Below are positions 1 through 11,711 of a DNA stretch of 64,000 nucleotides, in pieces. The notes under the pieces were generated by a model, which was not told where the DNA came from, made no database searches, and saw only the letters and a list, made by a program, of their open reading frames with translations. The stretch is from NCBI RefSeq assembly GCF_001886185.1, contig NZ_JXLA01000002.1, positions 62,001 through 126,000 of the forward strand. Direction: 5' to 3'. Both the position numbers and the translations under genes were made by a program. The stretch comes from Enterococcus raffinosus. GTDB lineage: Bacteria > Bacillota > Bacilli > Lactobacillales > Enterococcaceae. Position 1 is the stretch's first letter. Each line of letters opens with the position of its first letter.

Positions 1-912
1 CTGGCACGAGCAAAAAGTATTGCTTTTGATAAAACGGGTACGCTAACAGAAGGTAGATTATCTGTAGAAAAAATCAAAGTAGTCACAGCCGAGGTTTCTC
101 CAGAAGAATTAATGATCTATGCTGCTAGTGGTGAACAAGACTCTAGTCATATCCTAGCGAGATCCTTAGTTGCCTACGCAAAAGAAAACCATCTATCATT
201 ATTTCCAGTAACAAATTTGGAAGAAGTAACTGGCCAGGGAATCCAAGCTAGCGTTAACGGAAAAGAACTTCGTGTAGGAAAGGCTGTGTTCGCAGACGCA
301 CCTGTTGAATTGAGCAATGAACAAACGGCAGTTTATGTTTCTATAAACAATACCTATGCGGGATACATCACCTTCACTGATATTGTGCGTGAAGAATCTG
401 CTGAAACGATCACCTCATTGAACAGATTAGGTATTGAGAAAACCATTATGCTAACTGGAGATCATCAACCAATTGCAAATAAGATAGCTAGCGAGGTTGG
501 CATTTCTGAAGTTCATGCGGAGTGTTTGCCAGAAGAGAAAATCAATGTATTAAGAACGTTAAGTGAAGCTGAACGACCAAGTATCATGGTAGGTGACGGC
601 GTCAATGATGCGCCAGCGTTAGCGATCGCCGATATTGGAATTGCGATGGGGGCACATGGTTCGACTGCTGCTAGTGAAAGTGCCGACGCAGTAATCTTAA
701 AAGATGATTTAACTCGTGTCTCTGAAGCTGTTAGACTCTCACAAGATACGATGCGAATTGCTCGTCAATCTGTGTTGATCGGTATCGTGATTTGTGTGAT
801 ATTAATGCTGATTGCAAGCACAGGGGTAATACCCGCATTACTTGGTGCAGCATTGCAGGAGGTTATTGATACTGTTTCCATTTTATCTGCTCTGCGGGCA
901 CGAAAGGATTAG
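1..912 (+). CDS. Heavy-metal P1B-type ATPase, C-terminal part (5' end outside window)
   Basis: The reading frame is open from base 1, so this is the last 303 residues of a membrane metal pump. The catalytic core is visible: the DKTGT phosphorylation site at fragment residues 10-14, an MLTGD motif, and the hinge motif GDGVNDAPAL. A transmembrane pair follows near the C-terminus, ending in ALQEVIDTVSILSALRA. The ion-selecting CPx/SPC helix lies upstream of the window. The tail lacks the residues I would expect in a typical CopA, and a QEVID tail is seen in some zinc/cobalt/manganese-type pumps, so the metal cannot be named. A hairpin terminator follows the stop codon. Confidence 0.93.
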   Translation: MARAKSIAFDKTGTLTEGRLSVEKIKVVTAEVSPEELMIYAASGEQDSSHILARSLVAYAKENHLSLFPVTNLEEVTGQGIQASVNGKELRVGKAVFADAPVELSNEQTAVYVSINNTYAGYITFTDIVREESAETITSLNRLGIEKTIMLTGDHQPIANKIASEVGISEVHAECLPEEKINVLRTLSEAERPSIMVGDGVNDAPALAIADIGIAMGAHGSTAASESADAVILKDDLTRVSEAVRLSQDTMRIARQSVLIGIVICVILMLIASTGVIPALLGAALQEVIDTVSILSALRARKD

Positions 913-936
913 TAAGTAATACAAAAAAAAGAAGAT

Positions 937-971
937 AGGCGGCCAGATTTCATTTTCGAAATTGACCGCCT
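937..971. terminator. Bidirectional hairpin between convergent genes
   Basis: AGGCGG...CCGCCT arms with one bulge enclose a small loop between the stop of the P-type ATPase and the stop of the PLD-family gene. An A-run before it and T-rich sequence after it allow termination in both directions. Confidence 0.7.
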
Positions 972-1000
972 CTTATAATTTCCTTGGAAAATCCGTATCT

Positions 1001-2431
1001 TCACAAAAGAAAGTCTAAAGGTTTTATAATTTTACTGATCAGATCCAACAGCTTTTGTTTCGTTGGATGAACGATACGATGTTTGAGCTCATTTTTTTTA
1101 TAAGTAGTTAAATTTTTGACCTGCAAACTTTCTGATTGATACTCCTGCATGATTTTTTCTAACTGATCATGAAAACCTGGGCTATCAATAAAGATCATAT
1201 TCTCGCTGCTTAAAAAGGCGGAACGAGAGTCTAGATTGAATGAACCCACAGCACCAATCGTCTGATTTAGCAAAATAGCTTTATGATGAAGAGAACCATC
1301 GCCCTGATATTCCCAAATGTTCATCTGCTTATTTAACTGCTCCTTCTGATGTAAATAACCAGCATAAGCAAACAAATTAGGAGAGGTCGCTGCAGAATTG
1401 GTAATCAAGGTCAAGTCTTTAGGAAGCGGTTTCTTTTTAAAGTGCTTCATTTTATCAGAGATGATGACATACGGACTTTGAATGATCGCTTTCTCAGATT
1501 CTTCTACATAACGAACGAGCTGTTTCCAGAGCAATGGTTTTTTGACTAATGTGCCGACAGGATTATGAAGTAACAGCCCTGTATTGATCCTATGAAAATC
1601 CAAGGTTGAAAGAATTTCTTGTCGCAATACTTTTTCATGACGATTGTTCGCCTTTCTAATTTCATTTGTCAGGTTGTTCAAGGCTCTTCCAGTAAAAGGG
1701 CGTGACGAATGGGAACGATTATAGTTATAGCGAGAAGCCCAAAGCTTGTTGAAGTATTTTCTTCCTTGAGCAATCAACGAATTTTTTGATGAAGGACCAT
1801 CCTTTTTAATAATTAGATCATAGTCATAGGTCGCTTCGTAATCTTCGGATTTTAACATGAAACGATTGCCTATATTTTTTCCAGAGGATAGAAAATAATT
1901 ATCATCCGCTAAAATTAGCTTATCGTGTAATACATTATTGATTTCCCATGGCTTTAAAAGATTTAAACCACCCACGGTTTTTACTTCAATATTTTTTTCA
2001 TCACGAAATATTTCAAAAGGGATTCTGCTGGTGATACTCATCTCAGTGGCTAGACCGTTTAAAAGCAGTTTGATTTTAACACCGCGTTTTGCGGCCTCTA
2101 AAAGTTTTCCTACGAAGATTAGCCCGCTATCATCATCAGAAATCGCATATTGCGATATATATAAGGTACTCTGTGCACTATCTATGAGCTGACAACGCAA
2201 TGCCAAAGCCTGATCAAGCTTTGCCGTAACACAGACTGATTCATTTTGAATTTTTTTTGCGTAGAGGGCTTTTAAGGGTTCAGTCTTATCCTTTTCAGCT
2301 TCTTTAGCTACTAAATTTATTTGGTGAAGGTTGTAGACACATACGCAAAGACCAAAATAAATGAAATAGATAAGTAAAAAGATGACTATTTTTTTGAACA
2401 AAGAAAAGAACTTCATGCTATGATCCCCCAT
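1001..2431 (-). CDS. Membrane-anchored phospholipase D-family protein (cardiolipin synthase-like)
   Basis: A 476-residue protein with one N-terminal transmembrane helix (about residues 14-33) and two PLD half-sites. The first reads HDKLILAD (H169, K171, D176) followed by SSGKNIGN. The second reads HHKAILLN (H382, K384) followed by GSFNLDSRS, with Asn where HxKxxxxD normally has Asp. PLD-superfamily enzymes use the two His residues for phosphatidyl transfer or phosphodiester hydrolysis. Cardiolipin synthases usually have two N-terminal helices, so this single-anchor form may be a PLD-like hydrolase instead. ATG at 2431 follows GAGGAT. An internal ATG at 2416 follows GGGGGA and is equally possible. 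It is a single gene, divergent from glpO. Confidence 0.85.
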   Translation of the reverse strand: MGDHSMKFFSLFKKIVIFLLIYFIYFGLCVCVYNLHQINLVAKEAEKDKTEPLKALYAKKIQNESVCVTAKLDQALALRCQLIDSAQSTLYISQYAISDDDSGLIFVGKLLEAAKRGVKIKLLLNGLATEMSITSRIPFEIFRDEKNIEVKTVGGLNLLKPWEINNVLHDKLILADDNYFLSSGKNIGNRFMLKSEDYEATYDYDLIIKKDGPSSKNSLIAQGRKYFNKLWASRYNYNRSHSSRPFTGRALNNLTNEIRKANNRHEKVLRQEILSTLDFHRINTGLLLHNPVGTLVKKPLLWKQLVRYVEESEKAIIQSPYVIISDKMKHFKKKPLPKDLTLITNSAATSPNLFAYAGYLHQKEQLNKQMNIWEYQGDGSLHHKAILLNQTIGAVGSFNLDSRSAFLSSENMIFIDSPGFHDQLEKIMQEYQSESLQVKNLTTYKKNELKHRIVHPTKQKLLDLISKIIKPLDFLL

Positions 2432-2562
2432 TCGTATCCTCAGTCTCTATATAAACAGTTTATCATATAAAAATTTAGAGGGAATAATCTTGAAAAAATC
2501 AATGTAAGCAAAATAAGACAGTCTTTCGGTCTAATTGAGCAATAATTTACAATCTAAATTTT

Positions 2563-2590
2563 TTGAAAGCGTTTTTCGTTATGATACACT
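2563..2590 (+). promoter_or_regulatory. glp promoter with overlapping cre site
   Basis: TTGAAAGCGTTTTTC at 2563-2577 is close to the CcpA catabolite-response element consensus. The same bases supply a -35 (TTGAAA, 2563-2568), followed after 16 bp by TACACT (2585-2590). CcpA bound here would block the promoter, which suits a glycerol cluster silenced by glucose. The rest of the 259-bp gap between the PLD gene and glpO holds no gene that I can see. Confidence 0.6.
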
Positions 2591-2690
2591 GATTTTGTAA
2601 GTTTGAAATATAAAACATTTCGCTTTTTTAGAAGGGGATGGTGACATCACAGTTCATCTATAAATTCATTTTATTTGGAGGTGTAAATTC

Positions 2691-6030
<3,340 letters not shown>

Positions 6031-6040
6031 GTAACTAAAT

Positions 6041-6092
6041 CAGCTGTACAACGCGATAAATATTTAAGAGAGAAAATATAGTTGTACAGCTG
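6041..6092. repeat. Perfect 12-bp inverted repeat between glpK and glpF
   Basis: CAGCTGTACAAC (6041-6052) and GTTGTACAGCTG (6081-6092) are exact reverse complements separated by an A-rich 28-base spacer. No T-run follows, so it does not look like an ordinary terminator. In the transcript it would form a stable hairpin just upstream of the glpF ribosome site. Confidence 0.75.
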
Positions 6093-6124
6093 TTATAGGA
6101 ACAAAATTATAAGGGGATGAGTTT

Positions 6125-6847
6125 ATGGACACGAGTATGTCAACGCAGGTAATCGGTGAAATTATTGGAACAATGGTTTTGGTTTTGTTAGGTGATGGCG
6201 TCGTGGCTGGTGTAAGTTTACGTAAAACAAAAGCTGAAGGTGCAGGATGGATTGCGATCACTCTAGGCTGGGGGGCCGCAGTTACAATAGGTGCTTACGC
6301 GGCTGGCTATATGTCCTTTGCCCATTTGAATCCCGCAGTGACGATTGGAATGGCCATTGCCGGAAAAATTGGCTGGGAAATGGTTGTTCCATATATCTTA
6401 GGGCAAATGGTCGGTGCAATTATCGGAGCAGTGTTAGTATATATTCATTACTATCCGCACTGGAAAGAAACGAAAGATCAAGCGACTATTTTAGGTGTGT
6501 TCTCAACTGGACCAGCCATTCGCAGTTTAGGCGCCAACTTAATTAGCGAAATTATCGGAACCTTTATGCTGGTATTTGCCTTACTGGCTTTTGGCATGAG
6601 CAAATTTGGCGATGGATTGAATCCAATCGCTGTTGGTATTTTGATTTTGGTTATTGGACTTTCTTTAGGTGGAACAACTGGATATGCTATCAATCCAGCT
6701 CGAGACTTAGGTCCGCGGATTGCGCATGCCTTTCTGCCAATTCCAAATAAAGGCGAATCGGATTGGGGGTACTCTTGGGTTCCTGTTGTTGGTCCGATTA
6801 TTGGTGGTATTTTAGCTGCATTATTGTTTATGATTTTACCAATGTAA
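6125..6847 (+). CDS. glpF: Glycerol uptake facilitator (aquaglyceroporin)
   Basis: A 240-residue MIP-family channel that lets glycerol diffuse in, where GlpK traps it. Six transmembrane segments are visible, with the two pore NPA motifs at 69-71 (AHLNPAVT) and 190-192 (INPARDLGPR). The Asp directly after the second NPAR is characteristic of glycerol channels rather than water-only aquaporins. The start ATG at 6125 follows AAGGGGATGAGTTT. It lies 94 bp after glpK, behind a perfect inverted repeat, and is followed by a hairpin terminator that closes the glp part of the cluster. Confidence 0.95.
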   Translation: MDTSMSTQVIGEIIGTMVLVLLGDGVVAGVSLRKTKAEGAGWIAITLGWGAAVTIGAYAAGYMSFAHLNPAVTIGMAIAGKIGWEMVVPYILGQMVGAIIGAVLVYIHYYPHWKETKDQATILGVFSTGPAIRSLGANLISEIIGTFMLVFALLAFGMSKFGDGLNPIAVGILILVIGLSLGGTTGYAINPARDLGPRIAHAFLPIPNKGESDWGYSWVPVVGPIIGGILAALLFMILPM

Positions 6848-6853
6848 TTATTG

Positions 6854-6896
6854 AGGGTAATAGAGGTTTTCTATTACCCTAACATGTTTATTTTTT
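6854..6896 (+). terminator. Rho-independent terminator after glpF
   Basis: Perfect 10-bp stem AGGGTAATAG/CTATTACCCT (6854-6863, 6871-6880) with a 7-base loop, followed by a T-rich stretch ending about 6896. Confidence 0.75.
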
Positions 6897-6908
6897 GAAC
6901 AATTTTTC

Positions 6909-7445
6909 ATGAAAGGGACGGAGAAAACGATAAAAACACAACGACTGATCATTAGAAAATTTGTGCCCAGTGATTGGCGTGATTTGTTGGAGTATCTGTC
7001 AGATCCACGTGTTGTAAAATATGAACCTTATGAACCGATTAATAAGCAACAAAGCATAGAAATCGCAAAAAGTCATAGCGAATCGGATCAATTCTGGGCG
7101 GTATGCTTAAAAAACAAGGTAATCGGGAATATTTACCTTGAAGAAGTCTTAGAAGGAAGCTGGGAGATTGGTTTTGTTTTTCATTCTGACTATCAACATC
7201 AAGGTTATGGTTACGAAGCGAGTTTAGGGATGATCAATCAAGTTTTCAACCAAGAAGGAGCACACCGTGTCTTTGCGGAGTGTCATCCGGAAAATCAAGC
7301 TTCCTGGAAACTATTAGAAAAGTTGGGATTTAAAAAAGAAGGACATTTAAGAAAAAATATCTTCTTTAATAGAACCGAAGAAGGAAAACCTATATGGCAG
7401 GATACACTTGTTTATGGATTGCTTAAAGAAGATGGCGTTTTATAG
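6909..7445 (+). CDS. GNAT-family N-acetyltransferase (RimJ/RimL-like)
   Basis: A 178-residue acetyl-CoA-dependent acyltransferase of the RimJ/RimL type. It begins with the family signature TQRLIIRKF, has the acetyl-CoA loop HQGYGYEA and ends in the AECHPENQASWKLLEKLGF region. The substrate cannot be predicted. The start is uncertain: ATG at 6909 has no Shine-Dalgarno and sits 13 bases after a terminator T-run, while the good GGGACGGAG lies inside the frame just before codons ACG (6927) and ATA (6930). It lies between glpF and dhaK in the same orientation, and a role in glycerol use is not implied. Confidence 0.8.
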   Translation: MKGTEKTIKTQRLIIRKFVPSDWRDLLEYLSDPRVVKYEPYEPINKQQSIEIAKSHSESDQFWAVCLKNKVIGNIYLEEVLEGSWEIGFVFHSDYQHQGYGYEASLGMINQVFNQEGAHRVFAECHPENQASWKLLEKLGFKKEGHLRKNIFFNRTEEGKPIWQDTLVYGLLKEDGVL

Positions 7446-7477
7446 AGGAAATACCTTAAACCAAGGAGGAAAAGCGA

Positions 7478-8461
7478 GTGAAAAAAATAATCAATGATCC
7501 GAAAAATGTCGTGGAAGAAATGGTCAGTGGTTTGGTTGGTGCGTATCCAGATTATGTCAAGCAAGTTCCAGAAACCTTAGTTGTTGCCAGAAGCGACGAT
7601 TATGATCAAGTCGCATTAGTCAGCGGTGGTGGAAGCGGTCATGAACCTTCTCATGCAGGTTTTGTAGGAGATGGGATGTTGAGTGCGGCGGTTTGTGGTC
7701 AAGTCTTTACCTCACCAACACCAGATCAGATTCATGAAGCAATCAAGGCAACAGATAAAGGAAAAGGCACCTTAATGATCGTAAAGAATTATTCAGGCGA
7801 TGTCATGAACTTTGATATGGCAAAAGATTTGGCTGAAATGGATGATATCGAGGTAGATTCTATCTTGGTTGATGATGATATCGCCGTTGAAGATAGCACG
7901 TATACTCAAGGACGTCGCGGCGTTGCTGGAACAGTCTTGGTTCATAAAATTATAGGCAGTATGGCACGTGAAGGAAAATCAGTATCCGAGCTAGCAAGCT
8001 ACGGAAAAGAGCTTGTTAAAGACATAAAAACAGTCGGAATTGCTTTATCTGGTGCAACTGTTCCAGAGGTTGGTAAACCAGGTTTCGTGCTAGCAGACGA
8101 TGAAATGGAGTTCGGGGTAGGAATCCACGGTGAACCAGGCTACCGTCGGGAAAAAATCAAAGATTCCTATGATATTGCGAAGGAAATTATCAGCAAGCTA
8201 AAAGCAGAATTCAACTGGCAGTCAGGCGACAGCTATGGATTATTTGTAAACGGAATGGGTGCTACACCATTGATGGAGTTATTTATCCTGTTCAATGATG
8301 CGAAGAAGATTCTCTCTGAAGAAGGGATTGAGCTTACGTTTAACAAAGTCGGCAACTATATGACCTCTCTTGAGATGGCAGGCGCCTCTATTACAATGAT
8401 CAAATTAGACGACGAACGCCTACGTTTGTTGAATGAACCCGTTCATACAATCGCTTGGTAA
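7478..8461 (+). CDS. dhaK: PTS-dependent dihydroxyacetone kinase, subunit DhaK
   Basis: Binds dihydroxyacetone covalently and presents it for phosphorylation by DhaL-ADP, giving DHAP. In the 327-residue protein, the GGGSGHEPSH loop supplies His55 and the segment GIHGEP supplies His217, matching the catalytic and hemiaminal-forming histidines of E. coli DhaK. The start is GTG at 7478 with a near-perfect AAGGAGGA eight bases upstream. dhaL and dhaM follow, so this is the phosphoryl-relay enzyme, not the ATP-dependent type. It lies downstream of glpOKF, joining both routes of glycerol breakdown. No glycerol dehydrogenase gene is present in the window. Confidence 0.95.
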   Translation: MKKIINDPKNVVEEMVSGLVGAYPDYVKQVPETLVVARSDDYDQVALVSGGGSGHEPSHAGFVGDGMLSAAVCGQVFTSPTPDQIHEAIKATDKGKGTLMIVKNYSGDVMNFDMAKDLAEMDDIEVDSILVDDDIAVEDSTYTQGRRGVAGTVLVHKIIGSMAREGKSVSELASYGKELVKDIKTVGIALSGATVPEVGKPGFVLADDEMEFGVGIHGEPGYRREKIKDSYDIAKEIISKLKAEFNWQSGDSYGLFVNGMGATPLMELFILFNDAKKILSEEGIELTFNKVGNYMTSLEMAGASITMIKLDDERLRLLNEPVHTIAW

Positions 8462-8534
8462 AAAAATTAATCATACTGTCTGTCTAGTCAACTAACAACG
8501 AAAAATAGCTATAGGCTGAAATCAAAAGAATAGT

Positions 8535-8546
8535 ATTCGTACGAAT
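8535..8546. repeat. 12-bp palindrome just before dhaL
   Basis: ATTCGTACGAAT is a perfect palindrome immediately ahead of the dhaL ribosome site, within a 98-bp gap that is unusually long for dhaK-dhaL. It could be an operator for an internal promoter. No matching copy was noticed elsewhere in the cluster. Confidence 0.5.
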
Positions 8547-8559
8547 TAGGAGGTTCATC

Positions 8560-9138
8560 ATGTTTACACCAGAAAATTTGCGCAAGACATTAGAATTATT
8601 CAATGAAAAGATTCAAATTAAAAAGGATTATTTGAGTGAACTAGACACACCGATCGGCGATGGCGACCATGGAAATAACATGGCTCGCGGGATGGACGCT
8701 GTAATGGCAGCAGATCTATCGGGAGAGCTGCCGGATATTTTCAAAGCAGCTGCAATGGCGTTGATCAGCAAAGTTGGTGGAGCATCAGGTCCTCTTTACG
8801 GCACAGCTATGATGGAAATGATGAAAGCCAGCAAAGATACAAGTGATCCAGAGCTTTTACTTAAAGCGGCTATCGCCGGAATCGAAAAACGAGGAAATTC
8901 GACTGTTGGAGAAAAGACTATGTTAGATTTATGGGGCCCTGCAGTAGAAAATTTAAATAACGGTACATTGAACCCGGCAACAATTGAAATTTTAGTAGAG
9001 AAAACAAAAAATATCAAAGCAACAAAGGGACGAGCATCTTATGTCGGTGAACGTTCGATTGGACACATTGATCCAGGTGCGATGTCGTCAGCCTATTTCT
9101 TCGAATCTATGATTGAGGCAGGTGTTTTCAGTGAGTAG
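8560..9138 (+). CDS. dhaL: Dihydroxyacetone kinase, nucleotide-binding subunit DhaL
   Basis: Holds ADP/ATP as a tightly bound coenzyme that is rephosphorylated by DhaM, and transfers the phosphate to DhaK-bound dihydroxyacetone. In the 192-residue protein the segment DTPIGDGDHG supplies Asp29, Asp34 and Asp36, the metal-chelating triad of the family. GGASGPLYGT and GERSIGHIDPG are further conserved loops. ATG at 8560 follows AGGAGGTTCATC. Its last 8 bases overlap the start of dhaM, indicating translational coupling. Confidence 0.95.
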   Translation: MFTPENLRKTLELFNEKIQIKKDYLSELDTPIGDGDHGNNMARGMDAVMAADLSGELPDIFKAAAMALISKVGGASGPLYGTAMMEMMKASKDTSDPELLLKAAIAGIEKRGNSTVGEKTMLDLWGPAVENLNNGTLNPATIEILVEKTKNIKATKGRASYVGERSIGHIDPGAMSSAYFFESMIEAGVFSE

Positions 9139-9499
9139 AGGTGTTCTATTGGTTTCTCACACAAAAGAAATTCCTGAAGGGTTAAAACGTCTCATTGGCG
9201 AAGTAGCCAAAAACGTTCCTGTAACAACTGCTGGTGGCTTAGAAGACGGCGGTATTGGAACTTCAATGGAACGAATTTCTCAAGCCATCGAGGAGAATAC
9301 AGCTGACCTATTGTTAGCCTTTTACGATCTTGGCAGTGCAAAGATGAACTTAGAAATGGCTATCGAGATGACGGATAAAAAAGTTACTCTCTTTGATACA
9401 GCTTTAGTCGAAAGTGCATATACGGCATGTGCTTTATTAGCGGCAGATGCTGACGAGGAAGAAATAGAAAAACAATTGGCGGAATTAAAAATAAAATAG
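9131..9499 (+). CDS. dhaM: PTS phosphocarrier subunit DhaM (EIIA domain only)
   Basis: Relays phosphate from HPr to DhaL. It is a 122-residue mannose-type EIIA domain, with the phosphorylated His10 in LLVSHTKEI. Gram-positive DhaM proteins usually consist of this domain alone, unlike the three-domain E. coli protein. I chose GTG at 9131 because it places SRGVLLVSH at the usual N-terminus. The frame stays open upstream to a TTG at 9113, inside dhaL. A strong terminator follows. Confidence 0.93.
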   Translation: MSRGVLLVSHTKEIPEGLKRLIGEVAKNVPVTTAGGLEDGGIGTSMERISQAIEENTADLLLAFYDLGSAKMNLEMAIEMTDKKVTLFDTALVESAYTACALLAADADEEEIEKQLAELKIK

Positions 9500-9513
9500 A
9501 ATCCAAAATACGT

Positions 9514-9546
9514 AGAGAAGTCAGTTTTTCTGACTTCTCTTTTTTT
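9514..9546 (+). terminator. Terminator after dhaM
   Basis: Perfect 11-bp stem AGAGAAGTCAG/CTGACTTCTCT (9514-9524, 9530-9540), a T5 loop and a run of six T. Confidence 0.9.
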
Positions 9547-9658
9547 ATAAAATAACTAAGTAAGAAGAAACTATTGTTTTTTTGATGATTTGACATCAAA
9601 AGAAAGAAAATATTCGCTTTTGGAATATGCTATGATTTTTCCAAAAGGGGGAATAGAA

Positions 9659-10831
9659 ATGGAAATGATTAAAGAAACAAAATTACTAGAAGAATTAATT
9701 AGTATTCGGCGACATCTACACCAAAATCCAGAGGTTGGAATGGCACTTTCCATTACTAAAAACTTTGTCTGGCAAAAATTGGTTGAATATGGCTATGAAC
9801 CAAAAGCCTGCGGAAAAATGGGCATCACTTGTACGATCGGTCAAGGAGAGAACGTTTTTTTATTACGGGCGGATATGGATGCGCTACCATTAATGGAAGA
9901 CACGGACTTATCTTTCCGGTCAAGAAATGGCGCGATGCATGCCTGCGGACACGACATGCATACAACGATGCTCTTAGGTGCTGCGAAAATATTGAAGGAG
10001 CGAGAAATGGAGTTGAAGGGGACAGTAAAATTACTTTTTCAACCAGGGGAGGAGATCCTTCAAGGTGCAAAGGATTGTTTAGAGGATGGCTTATTAGACA
10101 ATCCTAAAGTTAACGCCGGTGCGATGATCCATGTTTTTCCGTTTAAGAATTTACCAGTAAAAAATGTGTTGGTTGCGCCAGCTGGAACATTCATGGCGAG
10201 TGCAGATTGGTTTGAAATTAAAGTAGCAGGAGTCGGTAGCCACGGCTCGATGCCAGAAGTATCCATTGATCCAATCAATGTTGCTACTAAAATCTATGAG
10301 GCATTACAAACCCTTTCTGCACGTGAAATAAGTTCAGCAGAACGCTTTGTTCTTACGATTGGTGAGTTTGTCGGAGGGACACCTGGTTCATCGAATGTAA
10401 TCCCAAACTCCGCCTATATGAAAGGAACATTACGTACCTTAAAAGAAGAAGTTCGTCAACAGATCAAAAAACGAATGGTTGAAATTTCAGAGGCGATCGG
10501 ACAAGCATTTGGGGCACAAGTCACGGTTGATTTCACGAATGGCTGCTGCAGTAACGAAGTAGATCATGACGTGACAGCCACGGTAAAAACTAGGTTAGAA
10601 AAAGTCTTTCCTTCAAACATTCTTCAACATGCTCCACTGGCAGTCCCTATGATGGGAAGTGAAGACTTTGGTGAAATCAGTCATCGAATCCCAACAACCA
10701 CATTATTTATCACCGCTGCTGATACAGAACTGATGCTGCATAATCCTAAAATCGTTTTAGATGAAAATATTTTGGAGTTTGGCGCAAATGTCTATGTAGA
10801 AGCTGCTTTGGCTTTTCTCGAAGGTGCATAA
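9659..10831 (+). CDS. M20-family amidohydrolase (N-acyl amino acid / hippurate hydrolase type)
   Basis: A 390-residue zinc-dependent amidohydrolase. The metal-binding core is present: RADMDALPL, then ACGHDMHTTMLLGAA, then the Glu pair in FQPGEE, and near the C-terminus GSEDFGEIS. A dimerisation domain lies between them (about 180-290). Members cleave N-acyl amino acids or indole conjugates, and the substrate is not determinable here. N-acetyldiaminopimelate deacetylase is a relative, but this gene is 44 kb from the dap genes. The start ATG at 9659 follows AAAGGGGG. It precedes the MFS transporter gene by 1 bp, so the two likely handled one substrate before the transporter gene was truncated. 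Confidence 0.88.
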   Translation: MEMIKETKLLEELISIRRHLHQNPEVGMALSITKNFVWQKLVEYGYEPKACGKMGITCTIGQGENVFLLRADMDALPLMEDTDLSFRSRNGAMHACGHDMHTTMLLGAAKILKEREMELKGTVKLLFQPGEEILQGAKDCLEDGLLDNPKVNAGAMIHVFPFKNLPVKNVLVAPAGTFMASADWFEIKVAGVGSHGSMPEVSIDPINVATKIYEALQTLSAREISSAERFVLTIGEFVGGTPGSSNVIPNSAYMKGTLRTLKEEVRQQIKKRMVEISEAIGQAFGAQVTVDFTNGCCSNEVDHDVTATVKTRLEKVFPSNILQHAPLAVPMMGSEDFGEISHRIPTTTLFITAADTELMLHNPKIVLDENILEFGANVYVEAALAFLEGA

Positions 10832-10832
10832 A

Positions 10833-11711
10833 ATGATAGAAAAAAATAAAATAAATCGCTCTTTAATTTTAATATTTTTAGGCTATACCTGTGTCTATCT
10901 CGATAAAAATATTATCAGCCTATCAATTATTCCCATCGCACAAGATTTAGGAATGGATGCTGGGCAAAAAGGGCTGGTTTTGAGTGCCTTTTTTCTAGGC
11001 TATACCTTGTTTCAGATACCCTTTGGTTTTTTGGGCAATCGTTTAGGTACTCGTAAAGTCATGATTTTCGCGATTTTACTAATTGGTACTTTGATGATTT
11101 GTTTAGGATTTGGTTTTTCCTTATTTTATCTGCTGTTTATCCGTTTTATTGCCGGATCATTTGCCCATGCAGGCTATCCGTCAGCTGTTAGCGGATTTGT
11201 AACGAAAGAAGTAGAACCGGCCAAACGGGGAGCTGTTCAGTCATCGATGATTGCTTCCTCTGGTTTCGCAGGGATTGTAGGGCCTTTACTCGTCGCTCCC
11301 TTGTTAACTTTCGTCGGCTGGAAAATGACCTACTTTATTTATGGCAGCATTGTCTTGGTCATTGGATTGATCATGGTACGTGGAATCCCAAAGACAGCCG
11401 GCGTGCCTCTTGTTACGGCTAATCAGTCGAATGTTTCTTTTATTAAGATAATCAAAGATCGAAATGTATGGGTCATGGTACTTGCTGCCTTTTTCATCAA
11501 TGCCGCCGTTTACGGGATGACAGGATGGATTGCCTCGTACTTAGTGGATGAATTTCAATTAAGCATGAATAATATGGCGATGATGACTGCGTTAATTGGC
11601 TTTGTTATGATGATTAGCGCAATATTTTCCGGATCTGCAGTTAGTCGCTATTTTAAGAACCGAGAAAAACAAGTGATCTTAGTTGCTTCGATTGCAGGCC
11701 TTACAAAATAA
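10833..11711 (+). pseudogene. MFS transporter, truncated at the 3' end by an apparent deletion
   Basis: ATG at 10833 follows GAAGGTG, 1 bp after the amidohydrolase stop. The 292 residues cover about the first eight or nine of the usual twelve transmembrane helices. The segment LGNRLGTRK matches the loop 2-3 signature of the family. The anion:cation symporter branch is a guess from the N-terminus. Full-length relatives run about 400-430 residues. The frame stops at TAA 11709-11711 just after it runs into sequence that, in another frame, encodes the end of an unrelated C39-like peptidase. The protein lacks its last helices and is probably non-functional. Confidence 0.8.

Noticed and set aside
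9113-9130. TTG start of dhaM at 9113
   Set aside because: It adds six residues unlike any DhaM. GTG 9131 gives the standard N-terminus.
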